64,000 nt of DNA, from assembly GCA_030645355.1 (NCBI GenBank), contig JAUSNJ010000081.1:29203-93202 (forward strand), given 5' to 3'. Numbering within the stretch: position 1 is the stretch's first letter; each line of letters starts with the position of its first letter. This DNA comes from Rhodoferax sp. Lineage in GTDB: Bacteria > Pseudomonadota > Gammaproteobacteria > Burkholderiales > Burkholderiaceae_C. Positions 32,458-40,930 of this stretch are shown here, in pieces. Under the pieces are notes generated by a model. It worked only from the letters and a program-made list of their open reading frames with translations. It made no database searches and had not been told where the DNA came from. Both the position numbers and the translations under genes were made by a program.

Positions 32458-33179
32458 GTGCTTCGCGCCTCCACGCTGGCAGCCAGCACGTAACCCTCCC
32501 CACGCACAGTCTTGATCAACTGCGGTTCGCGGCTGTCGTCGTGCAGGCGCACGCGCAAACGGCTGATCTGAACGTCGATGGCCCGGTCGTAGGGCTCTGC
32601 TTCGCGGCCATGGATCATCTCGGTAAGTTGATCGCGGTTCACCACCCGGTTGGGGTGATCCAGCAGTATGCGCAGCAAGCGGTACTCGCCACCCGATAGC
32701 GGCGTGGCGACGCCGTCCGGCGTGGTCAGAAGACGGGTTGCGGTATCCAGGCACCAGTCGGCAAACCGCAGGCAGCGCGCCGGTTCTGGAAGCAGGTTGG
32801 GTGGCAGTGCCCGCGTGCGGCGCAAGATGGACTTGATCCTGGCCAGCAACTCGCGGGGATTGAAGGGCTTAACCAGATAGTCGTCCGCGCCCATCTCGAT
32901 GCCCACGATGCGATCCACTTCTTCGCCCCTGGCGGTCAGCATGAGCACGGGCATATTGGACTTGGCCCGAAGGTCGCGGCACAGCGTCAGCCCGTCGGTA
33001 TCGGGCAACATCAAGTCCAGCACCACCAGATCAACGGCGTGCCGCTCCAACGCTTGCCACATTTCGCGGCCGTCGCGGGCCATCACCGCCTCGAAGCCAT
33101 TGCGGCTCAAATAGTCGCGCAGCAAACGCCGGATTTCGGGCTCGTCGTCGACAACAAGAATGCAGTCTGTCTTTTCCAT
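32448..33179 (-). CDS. OmpR-family response regulator
   Basis: A 243-residue response regulator with receiver (CILVVDDEPEIRRLLRDYL...LVVLDLMLPDTDGLTL...YLVKPFNPRELLARI) and winged-helix domain (LSGGEYRLLRILLDHPNRVVNRDQL). It starts at 33179 (MEKTDCILVVDDE). A TGTAAC-N4-TGTAAC direct repeat lies in the divergent 231-bp gap and is a plausible binding site for it. A perfect 12-bp palindrome (33198-33209) is also just upstream of its start. Confidence 0.9.
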   Translation of the reverse strand: MEKTDCILVVDDEPEIRRLLRDYLSRNGFEAVMARDGREMWQALERHAVDLVVLDLMLPDTDGLTLCRDLRAKSNMPVLMLTARGEEVDRIVGIEMGADDYLVKPFNPRELLARIKSILRRTRALPPNLLPEPARCLRFADWCLDTATRLLTTPDGVATPLSGGEYRLLRILLDHPNRVVNRDQLTEMIHGREAEPYDRAIDVQISRLRVRLHDDSREPQLIKTVRGEGYVLAASVEARSTCG

Positions 33180-33255
33180 GATTGGTAGTTGTCTGCACAT
33201 GCGCGCATGCACAAGCGTACTGGACACCCAATTGAAGCTTTCATGAAAGGCGCTG

Positions 33256-33271
33256 TGTAACCCACTGTAAC
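33256..33271. promoter_or_regulatory. TGTAAC direct repeat, candidate response-regulator box
   Basis: Two TGTAAC half-sites start exactly 10 bp apart, one helical turn, in the gap between the divergent response regulator and the small exported protein gene. OmpR-family regulators commonly bind tandem half-sites with this spacing. The role is inferred from position and spacing. Confidence 0.45.
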
Positions 33272-33410
33272 GCAATGCCCTAGTGCAACCTGGCGATGCA
33301 AAACGGCCTCACCACGCAATACGCCGCTTACATGGCTGCGCTTCAATAGGTCTCAGGGATGCAGGCGCTGTCGGCACCCCGCAGACGATCAACAACCAAG
33401 GAAGCACATC

Positions 33411-33821
33411 ATGAAAATATCCATGACACTCAAAAGCATCACACTTGCCACCTTGCTGGGTGCGGCATTGACTGCATCGGTTCTGGCGCAGCCTGGCCCT
33501 GGCATGGGCGGCGGCATGGGCGCTGGCCCCGGCATGCAAGGCGCGGGCCCAGGCACCGGTCCTATGGGACCCGGTGGGCGCGGCATGCGCGGCATGCGCT
33601 TCGACAAGAACAACACGCCGGGCTGGACCCTGATGACCGCGGAAGAGCGCGTCGCCCACCAGGCCAAGATGCGCGCCGTCAAAACCTACGACGAATGCAA
33701 ACAGCTGCAGGTCGAGCAGCACACCGCCATGGAGGCGCGCGCCAAGGAAAAGGGCGTGGTCTTGAATACACCGGGAAGAAATGGCTGCGATGTTGCCAAG
33801 GCACGTGGACTCATCCAGTAG
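33411..33821 (+). CDS. Small exported Gly/Met/Pro-rich protein
   Basis: A 136-residue predicted periplasmic protein: signal peptide (TLKSITLATLLGAALTASVLAQ), then a Gly-Met-Pro-rich tract about residues 27-66 (GMGGGMGAGPGMQGAGPG and similar), then a small conserved-looking domain (WTLMTAEERVAHQAKMRAVKTYDECK…) with two cysteines. The Met-rich tract could bind copper or silver ions, as in other Met-rich periplasmic proteins; this is a guess. It is the first gene after a divergent two-component system and probably in one unit with the DUF2202 gene. Confidence 0.72.
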   Translation: MKISMTLKSITLATLLGAALTASVLAQPGPGMGGGMGAGPGMQGAGPGTGPMGPGGRGMRGMRFDKNNTPGWTLMTAEERVAHQAKMRAVKTYDECKQLQVEQHTAMEARAKEKGVVLNTPGRNGCDVAKARGLIQ

Positions 33822-33887
33822 GGCCATCACTCCAACCGCCCGGACTGCGGTCAGATCTTCTATAGATTTCATCGAAGGATATTCGCC

Positions 33888-34607
33888 ATGTCATCGTCAA
33901 AAGCGTTCCCCATTGCCTTGCTGGCCGCCCTGGTGTTGAGCGCCTGCGGCGGCGGGGATAGTTTCCAGCCCGTGGGTGCTGGCGCAGGCCCTGGCGCTGG
34001 TGGTCCCCCGTTCGTAGTGGATTCCAGCGGAATATCAAGCTTCAATGCCCCGGCCTTGGGTTTGTCGCTGGCGACCCTGCCCATCGAAGCGCTCAGTGCG
34101 GCAGAGCAGGCGTCACTGGTCTGGATGCGCGAGGAGGAAAAACTGGCCCATGATGTCTATGCACAAATGGATGCGAAATGGGGTGCCTATACGCGCGCCT
34201 TTGGCAACATTGCCACCAGCGAATCCACCCACACCGAGGCCGTCCGCCAATTGTTGCTGCGCTACAGTCTGAGCGACCCGGCAGCCACATTGGCCGCCGG
34301 AGTGTTCCAGAATGCCACGCTGCAAGGGCTGCACTCGCAGTTGGTGGTCACTGGAAATGTGTCTTTGGTGGATGCACTCAAGGTCGGAGCGGCCGTTGAG
34401 GAGATTGACATCGTGGACCTCAACGCCGCCTTGCTGTCTGTCGACAACCAGGACATCCGACTGGTCTACACCAACCTCCACAAAGGTTCACGCAATCATT
34501 TGCGCGCTTTTGTGGGGCTGCTGCTCAACCTGGGCGTGACCTATGTCCCGCAGTACATGGACCTTGCCACGTATACCGCCATGGTCAGTGCGCCCACTGA
34601 GCCGTGA
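33888..34607 (+). CDS. DUF2202 lipoprotein (ferritin-like fold)
   Basis: A 239-residue protein with a lipoprotein signal (LSAC, Cys20) and a DUF2202 domain: SLVWMREEEKLAHDVYAQM and IATSESTHTEAV give the E..H…E..H pattern of ferritin-like metal sites, and KGSRNHLRAFVGLL closes it. Function unknown; ferritin-like members may bind iron or other metals. It follows the Met-rich protein by 66 bp. Confidence 0.85.
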   Translation: MSSSKAFPIALLAALVLSACGGGDSFQPVGAGAGPGAGGPPFVVDSSGISSFNAPALGLSLATLPIEALSAAEQASLVWMREEEKLAHDVYAQMDAKWGAYTRAFGNIATSESTHTEAVRQLLLRYSLSDPAATLAAGVFQNATLQGLHSQLVVTGNVSLVDALKVGAAVEEIDIVDLNAALLSVDNQDIRLVYTNLHKGSRNHLRAFVGLLLNLGVTYVPQYMDLATYTAMVSAPTEP

Positions 34608-34612
34608 AGAGG

Positions 34613-36097
34613 CTATAGGTAGCGCGCCTCCAGGTGCTTGCGGAAGTGGGCCGCATTGAGCGGCTCACCCGTAGCGCGGGTCACCAGTGCGTCGGTCGAC
34701 CAGCGGCTGGCCTGACTCCAGATATTGGCGTCCAGCCAGTCCATCACCGGTGACAGGTCGCCGCTGGCAATGCGTGCGTCCATATCGGGGTGGAGCTTGC
34801 GGATGGTGGCGAAGTACTGCGCGGCGTACATCGCGCCCAGCGTGTAGCTGGGGAAATAGCCAAACATGCCCATGGGCCAGTGGATGTCCTGCATGCAGCC
34901 GTTTTCAAAATTACCGGCTACGTCCACACCCAGATAGTCTTGCATCTTGGTGGCCCACAGCACTGGGATGTCCTCGGCCTCGATCTCCCCCGCGATCAGT
35001 GCGCGCTCGATCTCGAAGCGCAGGATCACGTGGGCCGGGTAGGTCAGCTCGTCGGCATCCACGCGAATGAATCCACGGTGAACCCGCGTGATCATGCGGG
35101 CCAGGTTGGCCGCGCCGAATGCAGCCTGATCGCCCAGATGCTTTTTGACCAGCGGCGCGATCAACTGCAGGAAGGCCGGGTTGCGCGCCAGTTGCATTTC
35201 GAACGACAGGCTCTGACTCTCGTGTATGCCCATGGAGCGGGCGCGGCCGACGGGCAGGTGCAGCGTGTCGCGCGGCAGGCGTTGCTCGTAGCGCGCGTGG
35301 CCGGTCTCGTGGATGATGCCCATCAGGCTGGGGGCAAACGTGGCTTCGCTGTAGCGCGTGGTGATGCGCACATCCTGCGGCACGCCGCCGCAAAACGGGT
35401 GGGTGGAAATGTCAAGCCGGCCAGCTTCAAAGTCAAAGCCCAGCAGGCCCATCACTTCCACACCCAGGGCACGTTGTTGGTCCACCGGAAATGGGCCCTT
35501 GGCTTCCAACACCGTTTCAGCTTGCTGCTTGGCAATGACTTGGGTGATGAGGTCCGGCAACCAGGTCTTGACGTCGCCAAACAGCTTGGTGATGGCGGCC
35601 TCGCGCATGCCGGGCTCAAATTTGTCCATCAGGGCTTCGTAGGGTGTGGTGCCAGTGGCATCGGCCAGGAATTTGGCTTCCTGGCGGGCCAGCTTCACCA
35701 CCTCGCGGAAGTTGCCCAAAAAACCTTGCCAGTCATTGGCCTTGCGCTGTGTGCGCCAAGCGTGCTCGCAGCGGGCACCGGCCAGGCTTTGGGCCTCGAC
35801 CAGGTCTTGCGGCAAGCGGTTGACCAGGGCCCATTCGCGTTGCATCTCGGCCAGACTGGCTTGGTCGGCGTCGGGCAAATCGGCTGCTGCCGCCTCGGCA
35901 AACTGGGCCTTGAGCGTGGGGTCGGTCAGTGTCTGGTGCATCAGCACCTGCAGCTCGGCCATGGCGGCGGCGCGCGCCTCGTTGCCCTTGGCGGGCATCA
36001 TGGCGGCCTGGTCCCAACTGGCGATGGATGCCAGGTGGCCAAAGTTGTGCAAACGTTTGAAGGTTGCGTTCAGCGGGGCTAGTGTGGGTGAGGTCAT
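34613..36097 (-). CDS. Metallocarboxypeptidase Taq family (M32)
   Basis: A 494-residue zinc carboxypeptidase with the HEXXH motif in MGIIHETGHARYEQRLP and the downstream GIHESQSLSFE glutamate motif typical of M32. Length matches Thermus carboxypeptidase Taq. It trims C-terminal residues from peptides in the cytoplasm. Its 3' end lies 5 bp from the DUF2202 stop, convergent; the upstream cyclophilin gene (49 bp away) is on the same strand. Confidence 0.93.
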   Translation of the reverse strand: MTSPTLAPLNATFKRLHNFGHLASIASWDQAAMMPAKGNEARAAAMAELQVLMHQTLTDPTLKAQFAEAAAADLPDADQASLAEMQREWALVNRLPQDLVEAQSLAGARCEHAWRTQRKANDWQGFLGNFREVVKLARQEAKFLADATGTTPYEALMDKFEPGMREAAITKLFGDVKTWLPDLITQVIAKQQAETVLEAKGPFPVDQQRALGVEVMGLLGFDFEAGRLDISTHPFCGGVPQDVRITTRYSEATFAPSLMGIIHETGHARYEQRLPRDTLHLPVGRARSMGIHESQSLSFEMQLARNPAFLQLIAPLVKKHLGDQAAFGAANLARMITRVHRGFIRVDADELTYPAHVILRFEIERALIAGEIEAEDIPVLWATKMQDYLGVDVAGNFENGCMQDIHWPMGMFGYFPSYTLGAMYAAQYFATIRKLHPDMDARIASGDLSPVMDWLDANIWSQASRWSTDALVTRATGEPLNAAHFRKHLEARYL

Positions 36098-36145
36098 AAG
36101 TTGTTTCAGGTGATATAGGGGGATAAAGACGCCAAAACCGCAGAC

Positions 36146-37081
36146 TCAGGATGCGGCAGGGCTGGCGATGGGACGCGTGGGTACCGTGCGGTTGCAGATG
36201 TTGCTGTGCAGCGCACTGCGCACCGCCCAGCCGCCAATGGCGTGGCGGCTGGCTTCCACCAGCTTGCGCCAGGTGGCGGTGTCGATGCGCATGATTTCAA
36301 TCGCGGGCTGCTCGGCCGCTGGAATGTCGGCCAGCATACGCGCCTGAGTGATGGGGATGTAACGCTCGGGCTTGTCATAAAAGCCCATGGCACCGGGGCC
36401 ACGCGGCAACGAGGACAGCACCTCCATGCCCTTGACCACGCGCCCCACGACGGTGATGTTCAGGTCCAGCGCCCGTGGTGCCTGGCCGTTGATGGCGTAC
36501 AGGCTGGTGCCATTGCTGCTGTCGGGTTTGGTGCTGCGCGCAGCGCCCACCATGCCATAGCAGTGGGCCAGCCAGGCCTTGTTCTTGGCGGGGTCAGCCG
36601 CCACCGGCAGGCCATCGACAAAACCACTGACGGGCGCCCAGCCATCCGGGTCGGTGAAACGGGTCAACGGCAGGCCCTTGAACGGAATCGAAAACTCGGC
36701 CGGCAAACTGGCCAGCGCTGTGCCCAGGGGCTTGACCTTGTCCTTCTCTTTTTCTTCATCGGCCGGATCGGCCCACTGTGTCACATAGTTGTCCTGCACC
36801 CGCACGATGGCAGAGCCGGTGTAGTAGCCCTCGCGCGCCAGCGTGCGGATGTTGGCCGCATGCTTGGGGGCAAAGCGCGGCGCCAGTTCCAGGATCACTT
36901 GCTGGCCGTTGATCTCCATGACCAGGGTGTTCTCGGGGTCGAGGCGGCGCCAGTCGCGGGGGGCGGATTGTTTGATGAGGTCGGCCTGGCTGGTGCGGGG
37001 CGGCGGTGCGGCTTGCGTGGCGGAAATCGCCAGCAGCGTGAGCAGAGATAGCACCAGGGGTGTTGAGGCGCGTTGGTTCAA
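36146..37081 (-). CDS. Peptidyl-prolyl cis-trans isomerase, cyclophilin type, exported
   Basis: A 311-residue cyclophilin-family protein with a signal peptide (STPLVLSLLTLLAISATQA). The central domain carries VILELAPRFAPKHAANIRTLAREGYYTGSAIVRVQDNYVTQW and a long C-terminal cyclophilin-like region. I chose the TTG at 37081 because AAGGAG lies 8 nt upstream; the frame extends 9 codons further to 37108 without a ribosome site. It probably helps fold periplasmic proteins. Confidence 0.85.
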   Translation of the reverse strand: MNQRASTPLVLSLLTLLAISATQAAPPPRTSQADLIKQSAPRDWRRLDPENTLVMEINGQQVILELAPRFAPKHAANIRTLAREGYYTGSAIVRVQDNYVTQWADPADEEKEKDKVKPLGTALASLPAEFSIPFKGLPLTRFTDPDGWAPVSGFVDGLPVAADPAKNKAWLAHCYGMVGAARSTKPDSSNGTSLYAINGQAPRALDLNITVVGRVVKGMEVLSSLPRGPGAMGFYDKPERYIPITQARMLADIPAAEQPAIEIMRIDTATWRKLVEASRHAIGGWAVRSALHSNICNRTVPTRPIASPAAS

Positions 37082-37235
37082 GGGCAGACTCCTTTTGGGG
37101 TATGGCAAATCGCAGCGGCTGGTGGCGACTGCGTGGTCAAGGCCGACAGCATAACGCGACTGGCTTCATCGCGCTCCGCGTCGCAAGTCCCCAAAATTTT
37201 GAAGCGGTTGACGGTGCCTGCACGCACACTCGATA

Positions 37236-37277
37236 GCTATCAGACAAATAGCAAACTACGCAATGTTCACGAGGGCT
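37236..37277 (-). repeat. 42-bp interspersed repeat, copy 4 (left flank of a lone gene)
   Basis: On the minus strand: AGCCCTCGT, 16 nt, GCTAT, 7 nt, ATAGC (perfect arms). It ends 16 bp before the hypothetical gene at 37294, and lies in inverted orientation to copy 5 beyond that gene, so the AGCCCTCGT ends of the pair face each other. Confidence 0.85.
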
Positions 37278-37293
37278 ACACCATTTTTTTTCA

Positions 37294-37713
37294 ATGATTT
37301 TTCAGCATTGGAACGTCGTGCGACGTGACGTCCTGTTCGATCGCAATGCGCCGTGGGTGCGGTTCCTACCGTGGGCTATAGCGGAGATCCCCGAACCCTT
37401 GCAGAGTGACTACAAGACCGGCAAATTGCAGAGTATCAACTGGCAACTCTCCGCACAGAGCGACTTGTACGAAGGCAGGCTGCCCTGGGCAGACGCGGCT
37501 GCGCGTCTGTGTGAGCTGGTTGGGTCTCGTCGACATGAACTGATCTTCAGTGAGCATGGAGTCGAGTTCCAGAACGACGACGATGGCGGAGAGTTCAATA
37601 CGTTGCTGGCCACTATCGAGGAGGTCCACCAATCGGAGGTTGCCGCACTTCAAGAGCGCGCCCCAAGATTCGCAGCTTCGACGACCATTCTTGGTGCAGT
37701 TCAACGCACATGA
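37294..37713 (+). CDS. Hypothetical protein flanked by inverted repeat copies
   Basis: A 139-residue protein I do not recognise (MIFQHWNVVRRDVLFDR…). It looks less GC-rich than its neighbours, with common ATT/AAC/GAA codons, and has no clear ribosome site (a T-run precedes the ATG). It has no signal or membrane segment and is acidic near the middle (FQNDDDGGEFNT). Inverted 42-bp repeat copies end 16 bp before it and begin 39 bp after it, so it may be a cargo gene carried into an otherwise house-keeping region. It could also be a small immunity-type or regulatory protein, but nothing shows this. Confidence 0.55.
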   Translation: MIFQHWNVVRRDVLFDRNAPWVRFLPWAIAEIPEPLQSDYKTGKLQSINWQLSAQSDLYEGRLPWADAAARLCELVGSRRHELIFSEHGVEFQNDDDGGEFNTLLATIEEVHQSEVAALQERAPRFAASTTILGAVQRT

Positions 37714-37752
37714 ACGTTCCTTCCGGAAAGGTCGCGACTAAAAGTGTCCGCT

Positions 37753-37794
37753 AGCCCTCGTGGAATATACACATAACGCTACATAAATGATAGC
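37753..37794 (+). repeat. 42-bp interspersed repeat, copy 5 (right flank of a lone gene)
   Basis: AGCCCTCGT at 37753, GCTAC (one mismatch) at 37778, ATAGC at 37790, with AAAC following as in copies 3 and 6. It lies inverted relative to copy 4. It also sits just past the 3' end of the Hsp70-like gene. Confidence 0.85.
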
Positions 37795-37809
37795 AAACCG
37801 CTTCGCAGG

Positions 37810-39105
37810 TTAAGCCCCCGGTGCACCCATCGTCGCCCCTGCATAGGCCAGCCCGGCCGCCACGCCGCCAAAGCGGTTGCCTTCGACCACGGTGGCGCCG
37901 GGCATGGCAGTGCGCAGGGCCTCCATCAGGGGGCGCAGGGCGGACGAGCCGCCGGTCAGGTAGACGGCGTCCACGCTGGCCAGGCCCGAGCGCTGGACGC
38001 ACAGCTGCGCGCATTGCACGACCTGGCTGAGTGCCTGCTGCAGCGTCTCGGCCATGACGGGCACGGTCACTGTGGCCCCCAAATGTTCGCTGGGTCCGTG
38101 GCCCAGAAAGTCCAGATCGACCAGCGCGTCCTCGCCGCTGATGGAGCAGGCAATCTTGGCGGCCTCCACGCCTGCCAGCATGCGGTGGCCGTGCTGGCCC
38201 TCCAGCGCGTCCATCAGGCGGGCGTGCAGAGTCTGGTCGGTGTAGTCGGTCCACAGCTCCTTGGCAAAGTGCATGGCCTTGCGGGTGTAGGCCTGGTGGA
38301 TCAGGTGCCAGGTGGTCAGGTCAAAGAACACGCTGTTGGGCACCGGGCGTCCACCCGTGCCGATGTGGCGGTAGCCCAAGAGCGGCATCACGGTGGACAG
38401 GTCCAGCAGGCGGTCAAAGTCGGTGCCGCCAATGTGCACGCCGGTGGTGGCCAGGATGTCGGTCGTGCGGTCGCCCACGGCGCTGCGTGACGGGTTCAGG
38501 CGGATCACGGTGAAGTCCGACGTGCCGCCGCCAATGTCGACCACCAGGGCGGTGGTTTCCTGCTGCACGCGCTGCTCGTAATCCAGCGCGGCGGCAATCG
38601 GTTCAAGCTGGAAGGCGATCTCGGTGAAACCGGCCTCCAGCGCGGCGCGGCCCAGCGTCTCCTGCGCCAGCGCGTCGCGCTCCGGGCTGTCGTCGACAAA
38701 GTGCACCGGGCGGCCCAGCATGGCGCGGGTAAGGGGTTGGCCAACCTGGGCTTCGCAGCGGCGCTTGAGTTCCTTGAAGAACAGCACCACGATGTCAAAG
38801 AAGCGGATGCTGTGTCCGTCGACGGCGGTGTACTCGTCCATCAGACGGCTGCCCAGCAGGCTCTTGAGTGATCGCAACAGGCGCCCCTCGGTACCCGCCA
38901 AGTAGGCCTGCATGGCTTCAGAGCCATACAGCACGGTGTGGGTTTCGCTGGCAAAGAACAGCGCGGTGGGCATCTCAGAGCGCGCGCCGTCCAGCGCGAT
39001 GGTGTGCATCTGGCCGTCGGCGCCAATCAGCGCGGCAGCGGAGTTGGAGGTGCCGAAGTCGATTCCCAGGGTCAGGTTGCGGGCTGCGGGTCGCTCACTC
39101 ACCAC
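37810..39105 (-). CDS. Hsp70-family protein (YegD-like)
   Basis: A 431-residue, ATPase-domain-only Hsp70 relative (DnaK is about 640). Phosphate-1 motif LGIDFGTSNSAAAL, VVDIGGGTSDFTVI and VYLTGGSSALRPL near the C-terminus are visible. Such short proteins lack a normal substrate domain. GTG starts at 39105 or 39102 are possible. The first 11 nt overlap the esterase gene on the same strand. Function unknown, presumably a specialised chaperone. Confidence 0.85.
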   Translation of the reverse strand: MVSERPAARNLTLGIDFGTSNSAAALIGADGQMHTIALDGARSEMPTALFFASETHTVLYGSEAMQAYLAGTEGRLLRSLKSLLGSRLMDEYTAVDGHSIRFFDIVVLFFKELKRRCEAQVGQPLTRAMLGRPVHFVDDSPERDALAQETLGRAALEAGFTEIAFQLEPIAAALDYEQRVQQETTALVVDIGGGTSDFTVIRLNPSRSAVGDRTTDILATTGVHIGGTDFDRLLDLSTVMPLLGYRHIGTGGRPVPNSVFFDLTTWHLIHQAYTRKAMHFAKELWTDYTDQTLHARLMDALEGQHGHRMLAGVEAAKIACSISGEDALVDLDFLGHGPSEHLGATVTVPVMAETLQQALSQVVQCAQLCVQRSGLASVDAVYLTGGSSALRPLMEALRTAMPGATVVEGNRFGGVAAGLAYAGATMGAPGA

Positions 39106-39781
39106 GGGTCGATGCTCCCAGCACCTGCTTCAAAAAGGCGGCGATATCGGCAATTTCACGGGGGTGCACGGCGTGCTGCATGGGGTAGGTGTGCCACTGC
39201 ACCGGGTGGCCCATGGCGGCCAGGGCGTCACGTGAGTTCTCGCCGCGTGCCAGCACCACGACCGGGTCCTGGGTACCGTGCGCCATGAAGATGGGGGTAT
39301 GTGCATTGGCCTGCATGCGCTCGGTCACAAAACGGTCGGCCAGTGGTAAATAGCCCGACAACGCCATGATGCCGGCCAGTCGGTGCGGCAGGCGCAGCCC
39401 GGTGTGCAGGGCCATGGCACAGCCCTGGCTGAAACCGGCCAGCACGATGCGTTCATACGGGATGCCGCGGGCCACTTCATGCTCAATCAAGGCGGTGATG
39501 GCGCGCTCGGAATTTTGGATGCCTACCGCGTCTTGCCGGTCCACCAGGTTCAGGCCCAGGATGTCATACCAGGCCGGCATGATGTAGCCACCGTTCAAGG
39601 TGACCGGAATGCTGGGCGCGTGGGGAAAGACAAAGCGGATGGGCGGGCAACCGTCCAGGTTCAGCTCGGGCACCAGGCCGGCAAAGTCATTGCCGTCGGC
39701 ACCCAGGCCATGCAGCCAGATGACGGCGGCCGTCGGATTGGGGGCGGATTCGAGTTCGATGCGGGGCAGTAGGGAGGTCAT
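39095..39781 (-). CDS. Carboxylesterase/phospholipase (alpha/beta hydrolase)
   Basis: A 228-residue serine esterase of the carboxylesterase/acyl-protein-thioesterase group. The nucleophile elbow is LAGFSQGCAMAL, with the oxyanion region VIWLHGLGADGNDF and the catalytic His in HPREIADIAAF. The ATG at 39781 (MTSLLPRIELESAPNP) is preferred. It overlaps the Hsp70-like gene and could form an operon with it and the upstream small gene. Confidence 0.88.
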   Translation of the reverse strand: MTSLLPRIELESAPNPTAAVIWLHGLGADGNDFAGLVPELNLDGCPPIRFVFPHAPSIPVTLNGGYIMPAWYDILGLNLVDRQDAVGIQNSERAITALIEHEVARGIPYERIVLAGFSQGCAMALHTGLRLPHRLAGIMALSGYLPLADRFVTERMQANAHTPIFMAHGTQDPVVVLARGENSRDALAAMGHPVQWHTYPMQHAVHPREIADIAAFLKQVLGASTRGE

Positions 39782-39822
39782 ATCCCCCGATTGTCCCCGA
39801 TGGCCGGTCAGCGCGGGCGTGG

Positions 39823-40284
39823 CTAGAAAAAGCAATCCGGATAGACCAGCCGTGCCTGACCCATGGCGCGGTCGCCCAATGCCACCAGATCGTGCACGCA
39901 GTGTTCGGCCAGCGGCGCATGGGCCAAGTCTGCAATGTCTTCGAGGTGCCGGTTGGCCGCCAGTATCTGGTGCAGGTCCTGGACGGTCATGTCCAGCAGC
40001 TCAAACGCCAGTTGGATCGCCATGGCCCGGCTTCCTTCCTGTTGTTGCGGCAGCACGCCGTGCAGGTAGAGGGTGCCCAGGCACAGGGCATAGATGCCTT
40101 CATGGGCGATCAGGTAACGGCCAATAGCACTGAGCTCCGGGGTCTTGGCATCGCGCAAGGACAGCAGCGCATTGGACAGGAAGCGCAGGGCCGCAACTTC
40201 GTCAAAGCGGGGCTTGAGCAAATGCCGGGTCCACAGCAGGAGTTCGAGCTGGGCGGTGGGTCGCTGGAGCAGGGATGTTGTCAT
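39823..40284 (-). CDS. Hypothetical alpha-helical protein
   Basis: A 153-residue protein not recognised, probably helical (long amphipathic stretches RFLSNALLSLRDA, IQLAFELLDMTVQDLHQIL). No signal peptide. The ATG at 40284 has no strong ribosome site, but the frame shows the codon usage of its neighbours. It lies between the esterase and a DUF1569 gene on the same strand. Function unknown. Confidence 0.6.
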   Translation of the reverse strand: MTTSLLQRPTAQLELLLWTRHLLKPRFDEVAALRFLSNALLSLRDAKTPELSAIGRYLIAHEGIYALCLGTLYLHGVLPQQQEGSRAMAIQLAFELLDMTVQDLHQILAANRHLEDIADLAHAPLAEHCVHDLVALGDRAMGQARLVYPDCFF

Positions 40285-40366
40285 ACCACTTGGCCTGTTC
40301 AATAGATGGTTCCCTGTGTTTATCGGCAGCCCTTGCGAAAACTGGAGCCCGACGACGGGCAGTCTG

Positions 40367-40930
40367 TCAACTCTGGATATCGAACGCCGAAAAATGGTTG
40401 GCCAAGTGCATGGCGTGGGCCTGTTCGTATTCAGCCTTGCTCAATTCGCCGTAGGCGAAATGCGGGCGCAAGGGCTGTGTGCTCTGGTGAAAGTCCGTCA
40501 CCGCCTGGCGCAGCCGAGCCATGGCCGCTGCCGCTGCGGTGTCGGCGGCCAGTGCGGGCGCGCCGGGAATGGGCTCTGCCAGGTCGTGGCGCATGCGCCC
40601 GCGCCAGGCAAAGGCCTTGAACGCCAGGGTGCCTGCAGTGGCCTGGAACAGCGGCGACTTGGACTCTGGAAAGCCCGTCAGCGAATACTCGATGCTCTGG
40701 GCGCAATGGACCAGGGTTTGGGGCAGTGTCCACGCCGCAGTCGACTTCAGCGCCGACGCCTGGGCCAGGCGGTCGAGTTCACGCAGCGCCTGGTCCAGCG
40801 ACGCAAAAACGAGTTGACGGTCCATGGTGGGTGCCTCCTGACATGCAGTGGTGGTCGCCGCTACGATGCCAGCGGCGGTCGTGGATACGAGAAATGCTCT
40901 ACGGGAGGACATGTTGGTGGGGTGTGTCAT
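40367..40930 (-). CDS. DUF1569 (DinB-like) protein with Tat-type signal
   Basis: A 187-residue protein from the ATG at 40930, which overlaps the previous gene's stop by 4 nt (ATGA). The N-terminus SSRRAFLVSTTAAGIVAATTT is a twin-arginine-type signal. WTLPQTLVHCAQSIEYSLTGFPESK fits the DUF1569 family, a helical-bundle relative of DinB-like metal-binding proteins. Translationally coupled to the SMP-30-like protein, so the two probably act together in the cell envelope. Confidence 0.8.
   Translation of the reverse strand: MTHPTNMSSRRAFLVSTTAAGIVAATTTACQEAPTMDRQLVFASLDQALRELDRLAQASALKSTAAWTLPQTLVHCAQSIEYSLTGFPESKSPLFQATAGTLAFKAFAWRGRMRHDLAEPIPGAPALAADTAAAAAMARLRQAVTDFHQSTQPLRPHFAYGELSKAEYEQAHAMHLANHFSAFDIQS

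Noticed and set aside
33198..33209. Perfect 12-bp palindrome CATGCGCGCATG upstream of the OmpR-type regulator
   Set aside because: Possible operator, but alternating purine/pyrimidine palindromes are frequent in GC-rich DNA; the TGTAAC direct repeat is the better candidate.
36826..36867. AGCCCTCGC in the cyclophilin gene
   Set aside because: GCTAT and ATAGC are absent at the fixed positions; it is a chance 8-9-base match.
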